Positions 1-7,049 of a stretch of 9,526 nucleotides of DNA are shown in pieces (position 1 is the first letter of the stretch; the number at the start of each line of letters is the position of its first letter). The position numbers and the translations under genes were made by a program. The stretch spans positions 1 to 9,526 of the forward strand of contig JAZSMU010000116.1 in the NCBI GenBank assembly GCA_045536045.1, in the 5' to 3' direction. The notes under the pieces are model-generated. The model saw nothing but the letters and a program-made list of their open reading frames with translations, made no database searches and had not been told where the DNA came from. Source of the DNA: RGIG1918 sp045536045. Lineage in GTDB: Bacteria > Cyanobacteriota > Vampirovibrionia > Gastranaerophilales > Gastranaerophilaceae.

Positions 1-123
1 AATATTGCCCGTGCAATAGATATTGATTTTTATGTTGAATACTTCAAAAGAGAAATCACATCTTTCAAAGCTTTTTGCAAGTTAAATAATCTTGAAGAGC
101 CAAAAAGAGTTATTAGAAGATAA
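1..123 (+). CDS. 3' end of an unidentified protein gene (partial)
   Basis: Frame 1 is open from the window edge to a TAA at 121-123 and encodes the last 40 residues of a protein whose start lies outside the window. The fragment begins NIARAIDIDFYVEYF and ends in the basic tail EEPKRVIRR. It looks helical and charged, with no motif I recognise, so I assign no function. The AT-rich codon choice matches the other genes here, which supports it being a real coding end. It converges on the flagellin gene: its stop ends at 123 and the flagellin stop complement begins at 124, leaving no intergenic base and no room for a terminator between them. Main uncertainty: a 40-codon open frame in AT-rich DNA can arise by chance. 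Confidence 0.55.
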   Translation, partial: NIARAIDIDFYVEYFKREITSFKAFCKLNNLEEPKRVIRR

Positions 124-3100
124 TTACCTTATCCCCATCAATGTTAGTGCAATTGGCCCTAAATTGTTTGTTGCTTGAGTTAATAATGAAGCTGTCATAT
201 TTTGCCTAATTTGGTTTTTAATCATTTCAGCACTTTCTTTCGCAATATCTGCATCAATTAATCTGCTATTGCTTGCAGTTAGGTTAATTCTTGTTTGAGT
301 ATTATTATCTATAACAGAATCAATAATATTACTGCTTGCTCCCATTCCGCCTTGAATTTTTGTAATTTTTTGAATTAGATTATCAATTTCAGTTAATGCA
401 CTTCTAGCATCATTTGCATCTAATAAATTAATATCTAAATCTCCAAGTTCAAAATCCATATCAACAGAAACAGTATTGTGCTCCCCAACCCCTGTTCCAA
501 TTTGGAATGTAATACTTCCTGTGCCACCACTAGGTGTTGGAGTAGGAGTAGGTGTTGGTGGAATATTTGTTATTCCTGCTGCTGACAAATTTGCTGGTGT
601 GAACCATTCTTTTGCTTGAGCAGTTGCTCCAGATGGGTCCACTGCTCCATTTGCTGCGTTATAGTAAGTATTGGTAATCGTTGCAGCTCCACCACCAGTA
701 TTATCAACACTTCCAATAAAACCATTTGTTGTAGCTACGTCTGTTCCTGTTACCGAACTTGTTGAATAGGAATTAGTAATTGCCATTGTTGTTGCTGTTG
801 TGCCAACACTATTGTTTCCAATAAACCCGCCAACATTACTATTACCCGATACTGCTCCAGTTGTGTATGTATTTTGAATAGTTGATGTACCCATTTGACC
901 GCTTCCTGTGTCAGAATGGTTTCCAACAAGTCCACCAACATTGTCAGTTCCAGAAACACTTCCTGTTGTATAGCTATCTGTTACTGTAAAATAACCTGAT
1001 GTTTCTTGTTTGCCAACATTGCCAACAAGTCCACCCGTGTTTTCTTGACCTGCAACATTGCTTTTTGAATATGAATTTTCAATAATTAATGCGGTATCTG
1101 TTCCGTGACTAGAATTTCCAACCAGCCCACCAGTATTATCAGAGCCTGTAACTTTTCCTGTTGAATAGCAAGCATCTAGGCTAAATTGCGAATTGTATCC
1201 GTCGGTTTCTCCAATTAGACCGCCTGTGTTATTCGCCCCTTGAGTATTGCCTGTTGCACCAGAGTTTGTTATATCTGCTCCACTCCACATTCCGCATATG
1301 CTTCCAACCAAACCGCCAGCATTGTTTCCTGTTGCATTTACATTTCCTTTTGCTTCACATCCGTTTATGCTAGTATATGGACTACTATCTGTTTCTAAAC
1401 TTCCTATCAAACCACCAGTATTTGTCTCGCCTGTAACACTGCTTGTGGATTTGCAATTATCTAAACTGATACCTGATTGATCTGTAGAAAATGTTCGCCC
1501 AACAAGTCCTCCAGTATTCTCGCCTCCAGTTACTGCGCCAGATGATGAAGAATTTTTTATTTCAATAGCAGTTCCGCCGTAACTAGTTCCTGATTCAATA
1601 TATCCAATTAAACTACCAGTATTTGTTTCTCCAGTAGTTTCTCCTGTTGAATGGCAATTTGATACTACAATGTTTTGGGTGTCGGTGTGTGTATATCCAA
1701 CAAGGTTGCCAATATTTTGAACTCCTGTAACACTACCGCTAGTTGAGCAGTTTTCTATATTAGTTCCGCCAAAGTTTTCCCAAGTTTGGCCAATAAGCCC
1801 ACCAACATTATTTGTTCCAGAAACCGACGCGGAGGATTTTGAATTTGTAATATTAACAGTTGTTGTGGCATAACTACCAACTTCTGTATTTCCTATTAAA
1901 CCTCCAACATTATTTTTCCCTGAAATTGTTCCTCCAATAACTTGAACATTGTCTATATTTATTGTTGAGTCGTCAATAGCAAGATTATTATGTTCTGCAA
2001 AACGCCCTGCAAGTGCCCCAACATTGTCATTTGATGATGTAATATTGAAGTTTTGAAGCTTAACATTTTTAATTGTTGCACCTTGATAACATGGCATTTC
2101 GTCTTCATCATTATATGAATAACCAATGGTTTTGAATAATCCTTGGTCATTTGTTAAGTTTGAGATAATATAATTATTCCCATCCAAAGTTCCTGTATAA
2201 TTTTCAACACTTTCCCAATTGTAGCCATTAAGGTCAATATTTCCGCCAAGAATTACCTCTTTGTTGCTTAATAGTGCTTCTTGCAATTGTGCTACAGTTG
2301 TTACGGTTATAGGACCAATAGCTCCGCCAGAGTTTGTAATTCCAACACTTGCAAGGTTTGTTTCTGTAAACCAGTTTATGGCTTTGCTTGCAGAACCTGT
2401 TGTGTCTGCACTGCTAGTTATGCTGCCATCGTCATAATCTTCAGAATAATATTCCATAACAAGCTGGCTTCCAGATGTGTAGCAGTTGTGAATATTTAGT
2501 TGCCCACTATTTAAGTTATTAATATGACCAACAATACCACCAACGCCAGAATCCAAAGTTCCTGATGTGTATGAATTTGAAATATCAATTGTGCTCAAGG
2601 ATGAACAATTATAAGCATAACCAACAATACCGCCAGAATAGACTGCATTTGAAATATTGCTTGTTGAATATGAATTGTTTATTCCAATATACCCAACAGA
2701 ATTATTGCTGATTGATCCTACTAGACCACCTAAAGTATCAGAGTTTGTTTCTATATTTCCGCTAGCACCAGAATTTGATATATTAATTAAGCCTGAATTA
2801 TTATTTATAATTGAGCCTACAAGACCCCCTGTTATGTATCCGCAAACATCGCCTGAAGCGGTTGAATTAGTTATATTTATATTTCCAGATGAATTGCTTA
2901 CAATGCCACCGATTAATCCGCCAGCTTCTGTTGAGTCTGATTCTGCTTTACCTGAAGCTGATGAGTTTTCAATATTGCCACCTTTCATTAGACCAACAAG
3001 ACCACCTGCATCGTATAAGCTATATACCCTGTTTGAAGCCGTAGAGTTTTTAATTGTTCCATTTTCTAATAAACCAACAAGCCCACCTGCACTGCTATCA

Positions 3101-4041
3101 TCCATATAGTATTGTGCTATGTTACCACCAATTACTTGAACATTTTCAATTGTCCCGCCCTGCATTTTTCCTGCTAGAGAGCCTGTATATTCTAGGGAAC
3201 CTTCAATTGAAAAATTTTCTAGTTTTAGATTTTGAACTGTTGCACCATTAATTTCTGCAAACAAACCCTGGTCATTTGTTAAGTTTGAGATAATATAATT
3301 ATTCCCATCAAAAGTTCCTGTATAATTTTCAACACTTTCCCAATCATATCCACTTAAATTAATGTTTCCACCAAGTGCTACATTTTCTCCGTTTAAAAGT
3401 GCAAACTGTAGTTGGTCGGCTGTTGTTACCCAAGTATAACCAGCAGCTTCAGCTTCTGTTTGTGTCATAACAGGTCCTGCTGCGGCAGGTTCACTTGCAG
3501 CTGCAGGCTCTGAAGCCATAGCAGGTTCAGATGCCATAGCTGGTGCTGACCTCATTGCAAACATCATAGGCATAGGCTCTGGTTCAGAAGCAACAGCAGG
3601 ACTTGCCCCAGAACCAACAGCATCTTCTTTGAACAACTTGTAATCATTAAACCTAGCCTCCGATATTTGCCTTTTAATTTCTGCAATTAATGAATCTGCT
3701 TCTTGTTGGAATGCAACCCTTTCAGTCAGACTATACATTCCATTTGCAGCCATTAGTGAAATATCTCTAAGCCTTTGTGCTATAGACACAACTTCTGTTA
3801 AAACCCCATCTGCAACGCCTAGAAGATTCTTTGCCATCTGAGCATTATTGTTGCACACAGAAAGCCCCGAAATCTGTGTTTCCAACCCTTTAGATAGCAT
3901 TAATTGAGCTGCCCCGTCTGCTGCTGAATTAATTTTTGCACCCGTACTAAGCCTTACATAAGCATTATCTAAGGCAAATGTTGTCCTGCTTAAATTGTGC
4001 TGCAACTTAAGCGCATTAACATTTGTGTTAATCGTTAACAT
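124..4041 (-). CDS. fliC: Giant flagellin with a GLUG-repeat insert in the variable region
   Basis: Major filament subunit of the flagellum, exported by the flagellar type III system and polymerised outside the cell. Of 1305 residues, 1-145 form the N-terminal D0/D1 region (INTNVNAL at 4-11, INSAADGAA at 37-45, QRLRDISL at 89-96, FNDYKLF at 131-137). Residues 1173-1305 form the C-terminal D1/D0 region (SRLIDADIAKE near 1259-1269, ASLLTQATNN near 1284-1293, terminal GIR). These two parts total about 278 residues, the size of a minimal flagellin. Residues 147-1172 replace the usual D2/D3 domains with an Ala-Ser-Glu-Pro linker, two tandem GLUG modules and a Pro-Thr linker. It has 11 cysteines, unusual for a flagellin. 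The start is set by the conserved MLTINTN opening. No Shine-Dalgarno precedes it and I see no convincing promoter in the 108-bp gap upstream. Flagellin identity is near certain; the role of the insert (adhesion, glycan binding or shielding) is inference. Confidence 0.95.
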   Translation of the reverse strand: MLTINTNVNALKLQHNLSRTTFALDNAYVRLSTGAKINSAADGAAQLMLSKGLETQISGLSVCNNNAQMAKNLLGVADGVLTEVVSIAQRLRDISLMAANGMYSLTERVAFQQEADSLIAEIKRQISEARFNDYKLFKEDAVGSGASPAVASEPEPMPMMFAMRSAPAMASEPAMASEPAAASEPAAAGPVMTQTEAEAAGYTWVTTADQLQFALLNGENVALGGNINLSGYDWESVENYTGTFDGNNYIISNLTNDQGLFAEINGATVQNLKLENFSIEGSLEYTGSLAGKMQGGTIENVQVIGGNIAQYYMDDSSAGGLVGLLENGTIKNSTASNRVYSLYDAGGLVGLMKGGNIENSSASGKAESDSTEAGGLIGGIVSNSSGNINITNSTASGDVCGYITGGLVGSIINNNSGLINISNSGASGNIETNSDTLGGLVGSISNNSVGYIGINNSYSTSNISNAVYSGGIVGYAYNCSSLSTIDISNSYTSGTLDSGVGGIVGHINNLNSGQLNIHNCYTSGSQLVMEYYSEDYDDGSITSSADTTGSASKAINWFTETNLASVGITNSGGAIGPITVTTVAQLQEALLSNKEVILGGNIDLNGYNWESVENYTGTLDGNNYIISNLTNDQGLFKTIGYSYNDEDEMPCYQGATIKNVKLQNFNITSSNDNVGALAGRFAEHNNLAIDDSTINIDNVQVIGGTISGKNNVGGLIGNTEVGSYATTTVNITNSKSSASVSGTNNVGGLIGQTWENFGGTNIENCSTSGSVTGVQNIGNLVGYTHTDTQNIVVSNCHSTGETTGETNTGSLIGYIESGTSYGGTAIEIKNSSSSGAVTGGENTGGLVGRTFSTDQSGISLDNCKSTSSVTGETNTGGLIGSLETDSSPYTSINGCEAKGNVNATGNNAGGLVGSICGMWSGADITNSGATGNTQGANNTGGLIGETDGYNSQFSLDACYSTGKVTGSDNTGGLVGNSSHGTDTALIIENSYSKSNVAGQENTGGLVGNVGKQETSGYFTVTDSYTTGSVSGTDNVGGLVGNHSDTGSGQMGTSTIQNTYTTGAVSGNSNVGGFIGNNSVGTTATTMAITNSYSTSSVTGTDVATTNGFIGSVDNTGGGAATITNTYYNAANGAVDPSGATAQAKEWFTPANLSAAGITNIPPTPTPTPTPSGGTGSITFQIGTGVGEHNTVSVDMDFELGDLDINLLDANDARSALTEIDNLIQKITKIQGGMGASSNIIDSVIDNNTQTRINLTASNSRLIDADIAKESAEMIKNQIRQNMTASLLTQATNNLGPIALTLMGIR
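523..564 (-). repeat. Pro-Thr linker at the C-terminal edge of the flagellin insert
   Basis: Flagellin residues 1160-1173 read IPPTPTPTPTPSGG, four or more PT units followed by a glycine turn. This is a typical extended inter-domain linker and marks the exit from the GLUG insert back into the D1 region. The DNA is a short imperfect hexamer-type repeat and could change length by slippage. Confidence 0.85.
565..2310 (-). repeat. GLUG module B (second, longer module of the flagellin insert)
   Basis: Flagellin residues about 578-1159. The module opens with a header (VTTVAQLQEALL, then GGNIDLNGYNWESVENYTGT) and a degenerate GALAG at 675. Thirteen coils follow, with GG(L/F)(V/I)G-like cores starting at residues 713, 747, 778, 809, 844, 876, 909, 940, 971, 1003, 1036, 1071 and 1106, a spacing of 31-35 residues (about 93-105 bp). 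A typical coil reads N(S/C)-YSTGSVTG-x-NNVGGLVG. It closes with EWFTPANLSAAGITN. The GLUG family is a known short repeat found in bacterial surface proteins. A right-handed beta-helix-like solenoid is my structural inference from the regular spacing. Confidence 0.88.
2144..2219 (-). repeat. 76-bp near-identical direct repeat, copy in module B
   Basis: This segment matches 3269-3344 at 75 of 76 bases; the only difference is c at 2185 against a at 3310. It encodes the SVENYTGT-DGNNYIISNLTNDQG part of the module header. The mismatch changes Leu (module B) to Phe (module A). Confidence 0.93.
2326..3435 (-). repeat. GLUG module A (first module of the flagellin insert)
   Basis: Flagellin residues about 203-572. 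The header (VTTADQLQFALL, then GGNINLSGYDWESVENYTGT) closely parallels that of module B. A degenerate GSLAG at 287 is followed by seven coils with GG(L/I)(V/I)G cores at 319, 346, 374, 405, 438, 470 and 501, spaced 27-33 residues. The module closes with NWFTETNLASVGITN, matching the closing motif of module B. The shared header, coil and closing motif show that A and B are tandem copies of one passenger type, with B nearly doubled in coil number. Confidence 0.87.
3269..3344 (-). repeat. 76-bp near-identical direct repeat, copy in module A
   Basis: Partner of 2144-2219 in the same orientation, offset by 1125 bp. Recombination between the copies would delete 1125 bp, exactly 375 codons, and keep the flagellin frame. 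Confidence 0.93.
3472..3603 (-). repeat. Ala-Ser-Glu-Pro repeat linker in the flagellin
   Basis: Flagellin residues about 147-190 are low-complexity and rich in Ala, Ser, Glu and Pro, with ASEP recurring at 151, 170, 176 and 182 and a Met-rich stretch (MPMMFAM) between. It joins the D1 helix to GLUG module A and is probably extended and flexible. The DNA is visibly richer in G+C than the rest of the gene and contains short direct repeats that could vary in number. Confidence 0.85.
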
Positions 4042-4149
4042 ATATTTCGGGGCAATACTATTTCATTAAATATTATCCACCGATTTTGAAATAAAATAAA
4101 TTAGCTAAAGGTTAGAAATTCCTATAACAAAAGTTGGAAAAAATTAAAA

Positions 4150-5742
4150 TTATTTTTTAAATATAACCAATGTATCTCCCTCTTTTATAAGAGTTTTTCC
4201 TTTTGGGATAATCGTTTTATTATTTCTTGAAATCATAACAATAAGCTTGTTTGCTCCAAGGTCAATTTCTGAAATTTTCTTGTCTTTCCATTTGTGCTTT
4301 TTATTGATTAAAATTTCATCTAAAGCACCTGCTTTTGAATTATAAAGTGGTGAATTTAGAATGATATGGTCGCCTTCAAGAATTTCTGTTTCGCCATTTG
4401 GAATAAGGCTTTCTTCTCCTCTTTTAACAGAAATTGCAAGAGTATTTTCTGGAAACATAATGTCTTTAATTTTTTTATTTTTCCAGATGTGGTCTTTGTC
4501 TATTTTCATTTCAATTAAAGAGAATGCAAGCTCTTCTTGATAGTCGTTGAATGTTTTTCTAACATCAGATTTGTCATCTATCATATCAAATTTTCTAGAT
4601 AGATATGGCAAAAGTGTTCCTTGAATTGAAACTGATAAAAGTGCAATTAAAAACACGATATGAAATAAGTCATATTTTTCAGGTAATGTTGCTCCAGCAA
4701 CAACTGCAGCAGCAAACACAATTGAAGCAGCACCTCTTAAGCCTGCCCAAGAAATTATTATGCATTGGTTAAATTTTGCTTTGAATGGTGCCATTAAGGC
4801 AAAAACTGCAAGAGGTCTTGCAACAAATGTTAAGAATAAAAATATTGCACCACCAACAAGGAAAATGTTTGGAATGTTGTGTGGAAGTGCAGTTAGCCCA
4901 AGCATAAAGAAGATTAGAACTTGAGCCATAAATGTTATATTATCAAAGAAATTAACAAGAATTTTTGTGTCTTGAATTTTTGCGTTACCTAAAATAATAC
5001 CCAAAATGTAAACACTTAAAAGTCCGTTTCCTTGAAGAATATCTGCAATTGCAAATGTAAATAAAGCACCTGCAATTAGGAAAATTGAAAGCCCAGCAGA
5101 GTTTATTAAATTGGTTTTTTTAAGAAGAAGAATAGAAATTCCTGCAAAAATTACACCAACAATAATTCCAAAAATTATTTGTTTAACAAAAAGCATAGGC
5201 AAGGTTTCAAAGCCTTTACCTAAGTAAATTGCAATTCCAATAAGAGTTAACATGTATGAAAATGGGTCGTTACTACCACTTTCAAGCTCTAAAATTGGTG
5301 CTGTTGAATATTTTAAGTTTAGTTTGTTAAACCTTAAAATTGAAAACACAGAAGCAGCGTCTGTTGAGCTTATTGTTGCACCAATCAGGAAGCTTTCTGG
5401 GAAAGTTAAATGAAGTGCATAATAGCAAAACGCACAAGTAAATAGTGCTGTTAACAAAACTCCAACAGTTGATAATAGCGTTGCCTCTTTAATTACGGGC
5501 TTTGCAGTTTGCCATTTTGTTGAAAAACCACCATAGAAAATGATAAAAACAAGAGCTATAGTGCTAACATTTTGCAATATTCTATAATCTTCAAAAGAAA
5601 TTTTAAAAATTCCATCTGAACCAAAAAGCATACCCACGCACATAAATAACAAAAGTGCAGGCATGCCGTGTTTTCTTGAAATTGTGTTTGCAATAACGCA
5701 ACTAAATGCAATTATGGCAAATATAATAAGCATTTCAGACAT
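4150..5742 (-). CDS. CPA1-family Na+ or K+/H+ antiporter with two RCK_C-like domains
   Basis: Inner-membrane cation/proton exchanger for pH and Na+/K+ balance, 530 residues. Residues 1 to about 385 are a run of hydrophobic segments (about 12, by eye) typical of the NhaP/CvrA branch. Family-typical ion-site residues are visible: SSTDAASV with T127-D128, ESGSNDP with N158-D159, and SWAGLRGAAS with R336. The cytoplasmic tail (about 400-530) holds two similar halves, each with a WKxKKI segment (420-425 and 485-490), a beta strand and an IPxGxTxxxEGD signature (447-458 and 512-523), as in RCK_C/TrkA_C regulatory domains. The ATG at 5742 lacks a Shine-Dalgarno but sits 7 bases after a good promoter -10, suggesting a leaderless mRNA; an in-frame ATG three codons in is the alternative. 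It lies 39 bp downstream of the glycosyltransferase gene on the same strand. Ion specificity (K+ or Na+) cannot be told from sequence. Confidence 0.92.
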   Translation of the reverse strand: MSEMLIIFAIIAFSCVIANTISRKHGMPALLLFMCVGMLFGSDGIFKISFEDYRILQNVSTIALVFIIFYGGFSTKWQTAKPVIKEATLLSTVGVLLTALFTCAFCYYALHLTFPESFLIGATISSTDAASVFSILRFNKLNLKYSTAPILELESGSNDPFSYMLTLIGIAIYLGKGFETLPMLFVKQIIFGIIVGVIFAGISILLLKKTNLINSAGLSIFLIAGALFTFAIADILQGNGLLSVYILGIILGNAKIQDTKILVNFFDNITFMAQVLIFFMLGLTALPHNIPNIFLVGGAIFLFLTFVARPLAVFALMAPFKAKFNQCIIISWAGLRGAASIVFAAAVVAGATLPEKYDLFHIVFLIALLSVSIQGTLLPYLSRKFDMIDDKSDVRKTFNDYQEELAFSLIEMKIDKDHIWKNKKIKDIMFPENTLAISVKRGEESLIPNGETEILEGDHIILNSPLYNSKAGALDEILINKKHKWKDKKISEIDLGANKLIVMISRNNKTIIPKGKTLIKEGDTLVIFKK

Positions 5743-5748
5743 ATTTTT

Positions 5749-5777
5749 AGTATATATTTTTCGTTTAATATTGGCAA
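5749..5777 (-). promoter_or_regulatory. Sigma70-type promoter for the antiporter gene
   Basis: On the minus strand TTGCCA (5777-5772) and TATACT (5754-5749) are separated by exactly 17 bp, each hexamer one base from consensus. Six bases then lead to the ATG, so the predicted transcription start is the A of the start codon (5742). The whole element fits within the 39-bp gap after the glycosyltransferase stop codon. Confidence 0.6.
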
Positions 5778-5781
5778 GAAT

Positions 5782-7032
5782 TTAATCTTTTTGAATATTA
5801 AAAATAGTTGTTTCTAGTTGAATATTTTTATTTATTTCTTTTAATTCTTTTTCAACTATTTTGTCAAAATTAAAAATAGAATTAGTTGAAAGAACCATTA
5901 TATCTGGATTTTGGCTATTTAATATGTCGTAGTTTGAAATTTTATAATTAAATATTTTTTCTCCAATTTTGTTTGGGTTTTTATCAATAATTCCTAAAAT
6001 GTTTGAGTTATTTTGAAGTTTTTTATGAGCTAAAACATTTTCTAGGTCTTCATTTGCACCTCTAAATGCAATTTTTTTATTTTTAAGAAGTGAAAGAATT
6101 TGTTTTTGTCTAATTTTTGTTTGAATAAAGTTATAAATTGGGCAAAACTTTTTCGCTGTTTCATGTGGAAAATTTAACATTAGTTTTACAAAATAAATTA
6201 TGCGAATACTTTTGTTTTCAATTTTATTAAACCAATAAAATAATTCTTGTTTTTTTGAGTATTCAAAACTTTTTTTGTAATTTTTATAAAAACCATTTTC
6301 TTTAAGAAATTTTTTCTGAAGCTTGTAGAGAGTGAAAAAATCTAGCTTTTTATGGTCTTTTCTTCCCTTTTTTGAATATGAAGTTTGGGAATTTTCCCTG
6401 TAATTATATAGTGGGAGTTTTGTGAAAACTATATTTTTTGCAAGTAAAAAAGTTTTTATGAAAAACAAATTATCTTCAAAATTTATTCCCTCTTCAAAAT
6501 AAATATTGTTTTCTTTCAAAAATGAAGTTTTATAAATTTTATTCCAAGGAACAACAGGGATTTTAAATAATATTTCCCTAGTGTCTTTTGCTTGAAAACT
6601 CTTGTCCTCAAGCTCATTTGGAAGAATATCTAAATTCAAATATGAATCTTTTTTAATTTCGGATTCGTTAAAAACATTAACTGAGCACATTGAAATTTCT
6701 GCTTTGTTTTTCTTTGCATTTTGAAGCAAAATTTCAAGCATGTTAGTTTCTATTTTGTCATCACTATCAACAAACGCAATAAATTCGCCTTTAGCCTCTC
6801 TAATTCCTCTGTTGCGTGCAGTTGATTGCCCTTTGTTTTTTTGATTAATGAGTTTAAAACGAGGGTCGGATTTACAAAAACCTTTAATTATTTCTTCTGA
6901 ACTATCTGTTGAGCCGTCATTTACGCAGATTATTTCAATATCTTTTAAGGTTTGCTCTTTAATTGAATTTAAGCATTCTTCAAGATAATTTTCTGTGTTA
7001 AATATTGGAACTATAACTGAAACTTTTGGCAT
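5782..7032 (-). CDS. GT2-family glycosyltransferase with extra C-terminal Rossmann-like domain
   Basis: Transfers a sugar from a nucleotide-sugar donor, probably during cell-surface polysaccharide, lipopolysaccharide or protein glycan assembly at the cytoplasmic membrane face. 416 residues. The N-terminal GT-A fold is clear: VSVIVPIFNTENYL at 4-17, VNDGSTDSS at 37-45, TARNRG at 71-76, the metal/donor-binding VDSDD at 88-92, and FEDNLFF at 185-191 with the probable catalytic-site ED. Residues about 225-310 are Lys/Phe/Tyr-rich linking helices. Residues about 316-410 (KKIAFRG, GIIDKN at 347-352, DIMVLST at 377-383) resemble a small Rossmann-like domain also present in the truncated gene at 9165. 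The start is the only suitable ATG. There is no Shine-Dalgarno, and an extended -10 ends seven bases before it. It is divergent from the flavodiiron gene. Donor and acceptor are unknown; flagellin glycosylation is possible but unsupported beyond proximity. Confidence 0.88.
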   Translation of the reverse strand: MPKVSVIVPIFNTENYLEECLNSIKEQTLKDIEIICVNDGSTDSSEEIIKGFCKSDPRFKLINQKNKGQSTARNRGIREAKGEFIAFVDSDDKIETNMLEILLQNAKKNKAEISMCSVNVFNESEIKKDSYLNLDILPNELEDKSFQAKDTREILFKIPVVPWNKIYKTSFLKENNIYFEEGINFEDNLFFIKTFLLAKNIVFTKLPLYNYRENSQTSYSKKGRKDHKKLDFFTLYKLQKKFLKENGFYKNYKKSFEYSKKQELFYWFNKIENKSIRIIYFVKLMLNFPHETAKKFCPIYNFIQTKIRQKQILSLLKNKKIAFRGANEDLENVLAHKKLQNNSNILGIIDKNPNKIGEKIFNYKISNYDILNSQNPDIMVLSTNSIFNFDKIVEKELKEINKNIQLETTIFNIQKD

Positions 7033-7038
7033 AGAATA

Positions 7039-7047
7039 ATTTTAGCA
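7039..7047 (-). promoter_or_regulatory. Extended -10 promoter for the glycosyltransferase gene
   Basis: The minus strand reads TGCTAAAAT (7047-7039), an extended -10 with the TG dinucleotide. The hexamer occupies positions -12 to -7 relative to the A of the ATG at 7032, predicting a leaderless start. No -35-like hexamer is seen at the usual distance. Chance matches are frequent in such AT-rich DNA. Confidence 0.42.
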
Positions 7048-7049
7048 TA

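Noticed and set aside
1247..1480. Plus-strand open frame of 77 codons inside the flagellin gene
   Set aside because: Antisense shadow of the repeat region, with no ribosome binding site or recognisable domain.
2657..3109. Plus-strand open frame of 150 codons with recurring Pro-Thr-Arg-Pro-Pro
   Set aside because: It is the antisense reading of the GLUG coils. The periodic prolines mirror the glycine-rich repeat codons, and there is no ribosome binding site.
565..3435. Roughly 100-bp periodic repeats suggesting a CRISPR array or satellite
   Set aside because: The period is in frame and conserved at the protein level (GLUG cores), not at the DNA level, and there are no identical short repeats with unique spacers.
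3472..4041. Metalloprotease (flagellinolysin-type) domain in the flagellin variable region
   Set aside because: No HExxH motif is present anywhere in the insert; the repeats are structural GLUG coils.
4073..4099. Candidate sigma28 flagellar promoter upstream of the flagellin (GTGGATAA with TTATTTTA 11 bp upstream, minus strand)
   Set aside because: The -10 matches GCCGATAA at 6 of 8 positions, but the -35 side matches only about half of the consensus, so I do not call it. The rest of the 108-bp gap shows no other clear signal.
4110..4132. Inverted repeat GTTA...TAAC after the antiporter as a terminator
   Set aside because: The stem is only 4 bp before a mismatch, has almost no G-C pairs and lacks a U-run in the right place.
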